Assembly (NCBI GenBank): GCA_964019135.1
Contig: OZ025260.1
Coordinates: 24,050,254-24,114,253 of the forward strand
Direction: 5' to 3'
Length of the DNA stretch: 64,000 bases
Origin: Arenicola marina
Lineage: Eukaryota; Annelida; Polychaeta; Arenicolidae
In this document: piece by piece, positions 37,099-46,737 of the stretch
Numbering within the stretch: the first letter of the stretch is position 1
Layout: each line of letters starts with the position of its first letter
The notes under the pieces: generated by a model
Databases searched by the model: none
Told to the model about the DNA's origin: nothing
The model's input: the letters and a program-made list of their open reading frames with translations, nothing else
Made by a program: the position numbers and the translations under genes

Positions 37099-40000
37099 TG
37101 TGGCTCCACCTAGGTGATACCAGTGGCTCCACCCAGGTGATACCAGCGGCTCCACCCAGGTGATACCAGGTGATACCAGTGGCTCCACCCAGGTGATACC
37201 AGGTGATACCAGCGGCTCAACCCAGGTGATACCAGTGGCTCCACCCAGGTGATACCAGTGGCTCCACCCAGGTGATACCAGTGGCTCCACCTAGGTGATA
37301 CCAGTGGCTCCACCCAGGTGATACCAGTGGCTCCACCCAGGTGATACCAGTGGCTCCACCCAGATCATACCAGTGGCTCCACCCAGGTGATACCAGTGGC
37401 TCCACCCAGGTGATACCAGGTGATACCAGCGGCTCCACCCAGGTGATACCAGTGGCTCCACCCAGGTGATACCAGTGGCTCCACCCAGGTGATACCAGTG
37501 GCTCCACCCAGGTGATACCAGTGGCTCCACCTAGGTGATACCAGTGGCTCCACCCAGGTGATACCAGTGGCTCCACCCAGGTGATACCAGCGGCTCCACC
37601 CAGATCATACCAGTGGCTCCACCCAGGTGATACCAGTGGCTCCACCCAGATCATACCAGTGGCTCCACCCAGGTGATACCAGTGGCTCCACCCAGGTGAT
37701 ACCGGTGGCTCCACCCAGATCATACCAGTGGCTCCACCCAGGTGATACCAGTGGCTCCACCCAGATCATACCAGTGGCTCCACCTAGGTGATACCAGCGG
37801 CTCCACCCAGGTGATACCAGTGGCTCCACCCAGGTGATACCAGGTGATATCAGCGGCTCCACCCAGGTGATACCAGTGGCTCCACCCAGATCATACCAGC
37901 GGCTCCACCCAGGTGATACCAGTGGCTCCACCCAGATCATACCAGTGGCTCCACCCAGATCATACCAGTGGCTCCACCCAGGTGATACCATTGGCTCCAC
38001 CCAGGTGATACCAGTGGCTCCACCCAGATCATACCAGCGGCTCCACCCAGGTGATACCAGTGGCTACACCCAGATCATACTAGCGGCTCCACCCAGGTGA
38101 TACCAGTGGCTCCACCCAGATCATACTAGTGGCTCCACCCAGGTGATACCAGTGGCTCCACCCAGCTGATACCAGTGGCTCCACCCAGGTGATACCAGTG
38201 GCTCCACCCAGGTGATACCAGTGGCTCCACCTAGGTGATACCAGTGGCTCCACCCAGGTGATACCAGTGGCTTCACCCCGGTGATACCAGATCATACCAG
38301 TGGCTCCACCCAGGTGATACCAGTGGCTCCACCCAGGTGATACCAGCGGCTCCACCCAGGTGATACCAGTGGCTCCACCCAGATCATACCAGTGGCTCCA
38401 CCCAGGTGATACCAGTGGCTCCACCCAGCCGATACCAGTGGCTCCACCCAGGGGATACCAGTGGCTCCACCCAGGTGATACCAGTGGCTCCACCTGGGTG
38501 ATACCAGTGGCTCCACCCAGGTGATACCAGTGGTTCCACCCAGGTGATACCAAGGGCTCCACCAAGGTGATGCCAGTGGCTCTACCTAGGTGATACCAGT
38601 GGCTCCACCCAGGAGATACCAGTGGCTCCACCCAGGTGATACCAGTGGGTCCACCTAGGTGATACCAGCGGCTCCACGCAGGTGATACCAGTGGCTTCAC
38701 CTAGGTGATACCAGGTGATACCAGTGGCTCCACCCAGGTGATACCAGTGGCTCCACCCAGGTGATACCAGTGGCTCCACCCAGATCATACCAGTGGCTCA
38801 ACCCAGGTGATACCAGTGGCTCCACCCAGATCATACCAGTGGCTTCACCCAGGTGATACCAGTGGCTCCACCTAGGTGATACCAGCGGCTCCACCCAGGT
38901 GATACCAGTGGCTCCACCCAGATCATACCAGTGGCTCCACCCAGGTGATACCAGTGGCTCCACCTAGGTGATACCAGCGGCTCCACCCAGGTGATACCAG
39001 TGGCTCCACCCAGATCATACCAGTGGCCCCACCCAGGTGATACCAGTGGCTCCACCTAGGTGATACCAGCGGCTCCACCCAGGTGATACCAGTGGCTCCA
39101 CCCAGATCATACCAGTGGCCCCACCCAGGTGATACCAGTGGCTCCACCCAGGTGATACCAGTGGCTCCACCCAGCTGATACCAGTAGCTCCACCCAGGTG
39201 ATACCAGTGGCTCCACCCAGGTGATACCAGTGGCTCCACCTAGGTGATACCATTGGCTCCACCCAGGTGATACCAGTGGTTCCACCCAGGTGATAACAGG
39301 GGCTCCACCAAGGTGATGCCAGTGGCTCTACCAAGGTGATACCAGTGGCTCCACCCAGGAGATACCAGTGGCTCCACCCAGGTGATACCAGTGGGTCTAC
39401 CTAGGTGATACCAGCGGCTCCACCCAGGTGATACCAGTGGCTTCACTTAGGTGATACCAGGTGATACCAGTGACTCCACCCAGGTGATACCAGTGGCTTC
39501 ACGTAGGTGATACCAGTGGCTCCATCCAGGTGATACCAGTTGATACCAGTGGATCCACCCAGGTGATACCCGAAACTCCATCCAGGTGATACCAGTGGCT
39601 CCACCCAGGTGGTACCAGTGGCTCCAGCCAGGTGATACCAGTGGCTCCACCCAGATGATACCAGGTGATACCAGTGGCTCCACCCAGGTGATACCAGGTG
39701 ATACCAGTGGCTCCACCCAGGTGATACCAGGTGATACCAGTGGCACCACCAAGGTGATACCAGTGGTTCCACTTAGCTGATACCAGTGGCTCCACCCAGG
39801 TTATACCAGTGGCTCGACCCACCCAGGTTATACCAGTGGCTCCACCCAGGTGATACCAGTGGCTCCACCCAGGTGATACCAGTGGCTCCACCCAGGTGAT
39901 ACCAGGTGATACCAGTGGCACCACCAAGGTGATACCAGTGGTTCCACCTAGCTGATACCAGTGGCTCCACCCAGGTTATACCAGTGGCTCGACCCACCCA

Positions 40001-41363
40001 GGTGATACCAGTGGCTCCACCCAGGTGATACCAGGTGATACCAGTGGCACCACCAAGGTGATACCAGTGGTTCCACCTAGCTGATACCAGTGGCTCCACC
40101 CAGGTGATACCAGTGGCTCCACCCAGGTGATACCAGTGGCTCCACCCAGGTGATACCAGTGGCTCCACCCAGGTGATACCAGTGGCTCCACCCAGGTGAT
40201 ACCAGTGGCTCCACCCAGGTGATACCAGTGGCACCACCAAGGTGATACCAGTGGCTCCACCTAGCTGATACCAGTGGCTCCACCCAGGTTATGCCAGTGG
40301 CTCGACCCACCCAGGTGATACCAGTGGCTCCACCCAGGTGATACCAGTGGCTCCACCCAGGTGATACCAGTGGCTCCAACTAGGTGATACCAGTGGCTCC
40401 ACCCAGGTGATACCAGTGGCTCCACCCAGGTGATACCAGGGGTTCCACCAAGGTGATGCCAGTGGCTCTACCTAGGTGATACCAGTGGCTTCACCCCGGT
40501 GATACCAGGTAATACCAGTGGCTCCACCCAGGAGATACCAGCGGCTCCACCCAGGTGATACCAGTGGCTTCACCTAGGTGATACCAGCGGCTTCACCCAG
40601 GTTATACGAGTGGCTTCACCTAGGTGATACCAGTGGCTCCACCCAGGTGATACCAGTGGCTCCACCCAGGTGATACCAGTTGATACCAGTGGCTCCACCC
40701 AGGGGATACCCGAAACTCCATCCAGGTGATACCAGTGGCTCCACCCAGGTGGTACCAGTGGCTCCACCCAGGTGATACCAGGTGATACCAGTGGCTCCAC
40801 CCAGGTGATACCAGGTGATACCAGTGGCTCAACCAAGGTGATACCAGTGGTTCCACCTAGCTGATACCAGTGGCCCCACCCAGGTTATACCAGTGGCTCG
40901 ACCCACCCAGGTTATACCAGTGGCTCCACCCAGGTGATACCAGTAGCTCCACCCAGGTGATACCAGTGGCTCCACCCAGGTGATACCAGTGGCTCCACCC
41001 AGGTGATACCAGTGGCTCCACCCAGGTGATACCAGTGGCTCCACCCACCCAGGTGATACCAGTGGGTCCACCCAGATGATACCAGTGGCTCCACCCAGGT
41101 GATACCAGTGGCCCCACCCAGGTGATACCAGTGGCCCCACACAGGTGATACCAGTGGCCTCACCCAGGTGATATCAGGGGCTCCACCAAGGTGATGCCAG
41201 TGGCTCTACCTAGGTGATACCAGTGGCTCCACCCAGGTTATACCAGTGGCTCCACCCAGGTGATACGAGTGGCTCCACCCAGGTGATACCAGTGGCTCCA
41301 CCCAGGTGATACCAGTGGCTCCTCCCAGGTGTTACCAGTGGCTCTACCCAGGTGATACCGGTG
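37099..41363. repeat. 23-bp minisatellite, about 185 copies
   Basis: The 23-bp unit reads CAGTGGCTCCACCCAGGTGA plus TAC. Variants include CAGATCATAC, CACCTAGG, CAGCGGC and an internal 11- to 12-bp duplication (GGTGATACCAGGTGATACC). Open frames on the minus strand (WVEPLVSPGWSHWYHLGGAT word) come from a stop-poor unit and are not genes. The right end is interrupted by a SINE that inserted into a terminal degenerate unit. Confidence 0.97.
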
Positions 41364-41373
41364 GCTCCATCAA

Positions 41374-41513
41374 CGTTTGGTTGGTTGTATATTCAGGACG
41401 CTTTAAACACTTTGGGCCATATCGGGTCAATGGGAGAAGGAAGGGCTCCCATGTGACCAGAGCACAGAGCAATGCGAGCGCTCTAACCCACTGAGCTATC
41501 GGGCCGGCCCCGA
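41374..41513 (-). mobile_element. SINE family A, internally deleted, inserted in the 23-bp array end
   Basis: On the minus strand a tRNA-like head (A box TAGCTCAGTGGGTTAGAGCG) is joined to the family A tail, which on the plus strand begins TTGGTTGTATATTCAGGACG. The middle of the full-length element, including the B box, is missing. CTCCATCAA flanks both sides (41365-41373 and 41514-41522). The right-hand flank continues as a degenerate minisatellite unit, so the SINE landed in existing array DNA. Confidence 0.82.
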
Positions 41514-41522
41514 CTCCATCAA

Positions 41523-42757
41523 GGTGACACTGTTCTGGTATCGATGTCGCCTACAGTGATGCCGTGTGCAGTACACACGGCATCACTGTACGTGTACACA
41601 CTGTGTACACGTGCGTGTACACACTGTGTACACGTGGTGGTACCTGGCACCTTTCTGGTATCGGAAGTCTTGTAGCGTAAAATCTAGATACATCTTGCAG
41701 GTGAGGACACAACTGCCCCACCTCCCACCCCCAACCACTCCTTCTCCTCTCCGTAAAATTTAGATATGTCACTCTATGATCTGCTTGCGCAAGTTGTGGA
41801 CATAACCGATCCCCTCAACACCCCATCCCCCATTGCCCCACCTCCCATTCCTTTTCCCTAGCCCCCACTATCATATCCCTGGGGGAAATCCCCAACCATC
41901 TTTGACCCTTACCAAGGGTAGATAGAGTCCCCCAGTTAAGTCCAATGATCGAGTCATTTGGGCGTGCAAATCAAGGTAGGACACTGGCCACTGCGTGGTG
42001 GATACTACATATCGATTGCTCGGCCCGAGAGACACGGGTCACCGAGCTATCACGTATCATCACCCAACTCACGCCATCTACCGGGAAACAGGAGACACAG
42101 TAAATAATGGCGGGTGGGCGGATTGGCGAGGGGCGGGGCACGTAACTCATCATTGTCTTGGGGATTACATGGTGCTTAGGTTAACAACAATGGATGGAGG
42201 GAAGGGGATGATCTAGGAGCGACAAATGAATGGATCGGTGTTTGCAGCCACCTTTGTGATCACATGGGCTAAACCGGTTGTCAGCCTCTCTTCGACAATG
42301 AGATGTATCATATGTTTCCCTGAATCACTCCCTCGGTCAGATGAGATGATGCGTTTGATCGAGGGGTTGAATTCTGGTCAGTGGGTCTGAAGATTAGTGC
42401 GCTACCATCTGAGGTACGCCGGCTAGGGCTGAGCCAGTAAAACAATTTCCCAGTAGGTTCCCAGACTCCCATGTGATCATCAATCGTGCGTTATGCCGTA
42501 AGTATCTGATATACGTCGGAAATCGATATATGGTACTTTGTATTAAGCCAGCAATCGACCTTTTTAAAACTCTTGAAGCTGATAATAACGGGAACTATAC
42601 CTGTATACTGTTTCAGAATTACCAACTTTCCTAAGACAGTGCCATGACCTCTCGGAAGTCGACAATATCTGTCAGAAGTCGATTTTAAAGCTATCACTCA
42701 TCAGTTGGTCTCAACTCTCCACAGCCACCTGGGCCTAGCCGCCGACGATAACAATGA
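41523..42757. other. Gene-free spacer with tandem palindromes
   Basis: Holds the palindromes at 41557-41634 (separate entry) and C-rich sequence at 41710-41890. A stretch around 42350-42470 has tRNA-SINE-like words (GTGCGCTACCATCTGAGG) but is too degenerate to classify. No gene is seen. Confidence 0.45.
41557..41634. repeat. Cluster of three perfect inverted repeats
   Basis: First, GTGATGCCGTGTG and its complement flank a 5-bp loop (41557-41587). Then CGTGTACACA and its complement, with a 1-bp centre, occur twice in a row (41591-41611 and 41614-41634). All stems are perfect, so the region could extrude hairpins or cruciforms. Confidence 0.85.
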
Positions 42758-43265
42758 GCAAGCAAGAACTCTTAGTATTCGACAATTACTTTGAGCAAGC
42801 AAGAACTCTTAGCATCCGACAATTACTTTGAGCAAGCAAGAACTCTTAGCATCCGACAATTACTTTGAGCAAGCAAGAACTCTTAGCATCCGTAAATTAC
42901 TTTGAGCAAGCAAGAACTCTTAGCATCTGACAATTACTTTGAGCAACCAAGAACTCTTAGCATCCGACAATTACTTTGAGCAAGCAATAACTCTTAGCAG
43001 GTGACAATAAGTTGGAGGAAGCAATAACTCTCAGCAGCCGACAATAAGTTGGAGGAAGCAATAACTCTTAGCATCCGACAATAACTTTGAGCAAGCAATA
43101 ACTCTTAGTATCCGACAATAATTTGAGCAAGCAATAACTCGTAGCAGCGGTCGATAACTTAGAGGCAGCACTAACTGTTAGCAGCCGATAACTTAGAGGA
43201 AGCACTAACTGTTAGCAGCCGACAAAATCTTTGAGCAAGCAATACGATAATTTTGAAGCAATACA
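42758..43265. repeat. 37-bp tandem repeat, about 13 copies, decaying to the right
   Basis: Units contain TTTGAGCAAGCAAGAACTCT and TAGCATCCGACAATTAC. The left copies are nearly identical. Copies to the right carry more substitutions and indels (AAGTTGGAGGAAGCAATAAC, GCAGCCGATAAC). No coding potential. Confidence 0.9.
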
Positions 43266-43379
43266 TCTTAATAGCAGCTAGCGGTGAATACCCAGAGGCC
43301 ATGCCGTTTGCAATATCCTTCAAATCTCAGACGCGATATATAGATTTCACCGCTTAACTCACAGGTGCCGTCCAGTGCA

Positions 43380-43590
43380 CTCACTCTCAAACCCCGATTG
43401 ACTCTCATACACCGATCCTAACTCTCACAAACCGACGCTAACTCCCAAACACCGACAATAACTTTCATACCCTAATTCTCACACACCGACCCTAATTCTT
43501 ATATAGGAGAGCTAGGGTCGGTGTCTACACCGCTCGTAACTGTTATACACCGACCCGAACTCTCATACCCTTGACCCTAAGTTCACATGG
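43380..43590. repeat. Degenerate repeat with CTCATACACCGACCCTAA-like units
   Basis: About nine diverged units of 20-25 bp, with one piece in inverted orientation (AGCTAGGGTCGGTGT, 43507-43521). The CCCTAA words are not a telomeric array. Confidence 0.65.
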
Positions 43591-43651
43591 TGCCGCCGTC
43601 TTATAGCAGTATCAACCAGTGTCGAATCAAAGGGCCCCTGAAGGGGGGGTA

Positions 43652-43890
43652 GCCATGTCGCGTGTCGATTTTAAGAAAAGGCCCATGTCGCGTTTCGATT
43701 TTAAGAAAAGGTCCATGTCGCGTGTCGATTTTAAGAAAAGGTCCCCATGTCGCGTGTCGATTTTAAGAAAAGGTCCATGTCGCGTGTCGATATTAAGAAA
43801 AGTTCCATGTCGCGTGTCGCTAAGTCTTATGTCGATTCTAAGACAACCCCAATGTCGCGTTGTCGATTTTAAACATCGCCGTGTCGTCGT
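43652..43890. repeat. 30-bp tandem repeat, about 8 copies
   Basis: Units read CATGTCGCGTGTCGATTTTA followed by AGAAAAGGTC, with increasing divergence to the right (CTAAGTC, GTCGATTCTAAGACA). The short open frame across it reflects the repeat. Confidence 0.88.
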
Positions 43891-44179
43891 TTCGAAAAAG
43901 CCCCTCTGGGGCCCTAATCAAGACGTGAGCGAACGGGCGCCACATGAAGCACTCGGCGTTGAGCGGAGTCTGCAGAGTGGACTGCGCGGGCTGCGCCGCG
44001 GAAAGGTGCCCACTGACACAGGACACATGCAGAATGAATGAATGAACGAAGGCGTTATGATATCTGCCGCTGTGTCTCAGAAAGGTCCCTATGAGATCAT
44101 CGGTGAAGAGCGTTCAGAGACGTTCAGAACGAACGGTGGCGTTATGATAAATCTGCCGTGCTGGTCTGTAACCGAAATG

Positions 44180-44457
44180 AATATTTCAGGCCGCTTTGGG
44201 GCAAATAAGAGCTAAACTGACATGGGCCCGTAAGTTCGAAACCACGGGGGCGAAATATTTCGCCCCGCTCCATGCTAATGTCCTATTCTAGGGCGAAATC
44301 TTTTGCCCCTGGAGTTTCAAACTTACGGGCCATGAACCAAGGAACCTTCCAGCACCCTGAAGGATGAATGGATGAAACATGCCCTAGATTAGTTGCTCGG
44401 GCCCAGAACCTTTTGATCTATTGTCTAGTGCGCTGACCACTACACAAGGGAGACCCC
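44180..44457 (-). mobile_element. SINE family B, diverged, interrupted by a palindromic MITE
   Basis: Left part (AGGCCGCTTTGGGGCAAATA, then GAGCTAAACTG) and right part (ACCAAGGAACCTTCC to ACCACTACACAAGGGAGACC) align to consecutive parts of the full-length family B copy at 46035-46216. The break in between is filled by the fold-back element at 44221-44334. The tRNA head at the right end is degenerate. Confidence 0.78.
44221..44334. mobile_element. Palindromic fold-back MITE nested in a SINE
   Basis: This 114-bp element reads CATGGGCCCGTAAGTTCGAA inward from the left and nearly the same from the right on the other strand. It contains an inner perfect 20-bp palindrome, GGGGCGAAATATTTCGCCCC. It separates two contiguous pieces of a family B SINE, so it inserted after that SINE. 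No coding capacity; superfamily unknown. Confidence 0.75.
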
Positions 44458-44515
44458 ATCCTGTGTACGAGTTGCACTGTTTTTAACCCACCAGCGTCAG
44501 TCATTAATGATACTG

Positions 44516-44701
44516 ATGATTGGTTTGTTGTATATTCAAGACGCTTTAACCACTTTTGGCCATATCGCGTCAATGGGAGAAGGAAGGGAGAGTGGAGCCA
44601 TGTCCCCGGGGGTAACCCCCTACTCTTTACGAAAGACATGGGATCTTGATCCTGCGACCACACGGACATAGCCACGGCGGGGCTCGAACCACCGATCCAC
44701 G
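44516..44701 (-). mobile_element. SINE family A, head-truncated, with 12-bp target-site duplication
   Basis: Body and tail of family A (TTGTATATTCAAGACGCTTT, CCCGGGGGTAACCCCCTACT) plus the B-box part of the head (GGCTCGAACCACCGATCCAC). The A-box end is missing. TTAATGATACTG is duplicated at 44504-44515 and 44702-44713. Confidence 0.87.
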
Positions 44702-44859
44702 TTAATGATACTGCTGAAGAATACGCTGCCAGTAATGGCAATTTACCCCCGATATTACAAGTGGACCATAAAATTGCCCTACATTGTCATGCTGAAGCCA
44801 TGAATGACTGGCATGTGAGGCATATTTTGGCGATCTGTAATGCTAAATTGGGTTAATTA

Positions 44860-44985
44860 ATGAAACCCTGAGGCAACGAGAGGGAAGAAACGGCTCCATG
44901 CACAGGCGGGGTTTGAACCAGCAACCGGTTAGTCGGCACTTGAGTGTGTTATCCCTCGACGATGCCGGGACCCGCCAGTCTTTCA
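44860..44985 (-). mobile_element. tRNA-headed SINE of a further type
   Basis: On the minus strand the tRNA-like head begins GGGTCCCGGCATCGTCGAGG and has the B box GGTTCAAACCC. It differs from heads A, B and C in the window. The body is short and the limits are approximate. Confidence 0.6.
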
Positions 44986-44987
44986 GA

Positions 44988-45085
44988 AAGGTCTAAACTT
45001 AGCCAAGGAACCTCCCGGGACGATGAATAATGAAACATGCCCCAGATTAGATGCCGTTTGATCTGCGACCTTTTGCGCTAACAAA
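44988..45085 (-). mobile_element. SINE family B, degenerate fragment
   Basis: Matches family B through GCCAAGGAACCTCCCGGGAC and GAAACATGCCCCAGATTAG, then decays in the head (GATCTGCGACC...GCGCTAAC). No clear duplication flanks it. Confidence 0.7.
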
Positions 45086-45542
45086 GCACATCAGTCCTTC
45101 TGTGAGCCCCTGCCTCCCCACCCGCCCCCCCCCCCCACCACCCCAATCCCCATCAGACAAGGTAAGCTCACAGGAGACCAACAAAAACCGCCGAATACTC
45201 CAGAGACAAATCAGTGGAGCATTTACATTTCCTTATTTATCTTAGTTATATATATATATAGTTTAGTTATAATTAATATAGTTATTATATAGTTCATTTT
45301 GCTATAGAATAGAACGAGTGGATGTTTACAGTGAATATGGGACGCCTTGGGAGTAGCGCTCCATCAGTTCCAGTCTTCTGTAAGTGTCCCTAGCAATAAG
45401 ACAGTACAACCCCGCCCCCCTCCCCACGAGTTGTCTACTGAGGACGTTATGATTATACCCATCGCAGCGCAACAGGAAGAGCGTGAAAAGGGGGTGGGGG
45501 GGGGGGGGGGTAACTGACAGCAACAAGAGACAAGGATGGTGA
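45086..45542. other. Spacer with simple repeats
   Basis: C-run at 45126-45140, (TA)n at 45247-45260 and G-run at 45490-45510, otherwise unique AT-balanced sequence. No gene is seen. Confidence 0.5.
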
Positions 45543-45557
45543 CCATGGGTCAGATGG

Positions 45558-45942
45558 TTGGTTGTATATTCAGGACGCTTTAACCACTTTTGGTCATATC
45601 GCGTCAATGGGAGAAAGAAGGGAGAGTGGAGTCCAGGGGGAACCCCCTACTCTATGCGAAGCACATGGGATCTTTATCCGGCGCCCACGCAGACATTGGC
45701 CACAGCGGGGCCCGAACCACCGATCCATGTGCCGTTAGGTTCTCAGGTGGCCAGAGCGCTGAATGCCAGCGCTCTAACCCACTGAGCTACCGACAAATGG
45801 CTTCTACTCCCGTGCAAAATACCAATAAATGTTGAAATCCACGAGCGCGGAATATTCACAATTATTTCGAAACAAACCCCCTTTTTTGTACATCAACATG
45901 CACAATTTATTTAAAGAGGTTCGCAACGAGCTATCGGGCCAG
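45558..45942 (-). mobile_element. Full-length SINE family A split by a second insertion
   Basis: Tail at the left (TTGGTTGTATATTCAGGACG), then body and tRNA-like head at the right with B box (GGGCCCGAACCACCGATCC) and A box. The head is broken at 45793-45927 by repeat D and resumes with GAGCTATCGGGCCAGCC. The 15-bp duplication CCATGGGTCAGATGG lies at 45543-45557 and 45943-45957 and is perfect, which proves the whole span is one insertion site. Confidence 0.9.
45793..45927. mobile_element. Repeat D, 135 bp, nested in the SINE head
   Basis: Starts ACAAATGGCTTCTACTCCCG and ends in an AT-rich stretch before GAGGTTCGCAAC. The SINE words GAGCTACCG (45784-45792) and GAGCTATCG (45928-45936) flank it and act as the target duplication. 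A second copy is at 49024-49158. Non-coding; class unknown. Confidence 0.78.
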
Positions 45943-46034
45943 CCATGGGTCAGATGGACCACGCGAGATTGACCCACAAGGGTGTCCCCAGGAGGATGGG
46001 GGTTTGGGATTCAGAACTCCAATTTCCGACAGAA

Positions 46035-46216
46035 TGGAATGGAATGTTGGTGTTTTAGGCCACTTTTGTGCACATACAGGCTAAATTGGGCCAAGGAACC
46101 TCCCGAGACGATGAAGGAATGAAACATGCCCCAGATTAGGTGCCCGAGCCCGGATTCGAACCCAGGACCTATTGATCTGCGGTCTAGTGCGCTAACCACT
46201 ACACCAGGGAGGCCCC
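46035..46216 (-). mobile_element. Full-length SINE family B with 16-bp target-site duplication
   Basis: This is the reference copy for the family. On the minus strand the head reads GGCCTCCCTGGTGTAGTGGT with B box GGGTTCGAATCC, then the body, then a 3' tail of two ATTCC units. CCAATTTCCGACAGAA is duplicated at 46019-46034 and 46217-46232. The intact ends point to a young insertion. Confidence 0.93.
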
Positions 46217-46232
46217 CCAATTTCCGACAGAA

Positions 46233-46737
46233 GATGCATGGTTAAAGTAGAGATCGTTCATATCTCAAAATTTCCCTATCAAAGCTCTGTCCTGGTTCTC
46301 GGATCATGAAGAGGCTTTCAAAGGATTGCTCCACGTGAATAACTCTTGCATTATTTTCCCCTTCTGTCCGTTTTACACAAACTGAAGAGAAATTACTGTA
46401 GAGACACCGTACTCCGTATGGACGCCAGGAGACCGTCCACGAAGCCACTGTATGTGCCATACATGAGCCAGGTGCTCTTAACGTTTTTATAACAAACACA
46501 AACCGATTTGCTGATCCATTTTATCTTGCAATGTATTCAATGCTTATGCGTACAAAATTCGTCCAATGTTTCAACGAAGTAACGGCCTTTGTCCTCAAAT
46601 CATGTTTAAGCAGGCGATGTCAAAATGTTGATAACTTTTCTTTTTCTGTCGGCTGTGACGTTTCTCACACGAGGATCCTTGTGTGTGGTTTGTCGGCGTC
46701 ACAATGACTCACAATAAATATGTTTTAACTAACTCTT
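46233..46737. other. Unique spacer downstream of the RFC3-derived array
   Basis: No gene or repeat is seen. I find no AATAAA on the minus strand here, so the RFC3 polyadenylation site is not evident. Confidence 0.5.

Noticed and set aside
37096-41163. Minus-strand WSHWYHLGGATGITWVEPLV repeat proteins
   Set aside because: The 23-bp unit read in three phases gives a 23-residue period. It is not coding.
43430-43560. Telomere-like CCCTAA words
   Set aside because: Isolated words within a degenerate 20-25-bp repeat, with no TTAGGG array.
46035-46216. A functional tRNA gene (A and B boxes present)
   Set aside because: The head leads into a SINE body, has target duplications, and does not close an acceptor stem. 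The same holds for the other tRNA-like heads listed.
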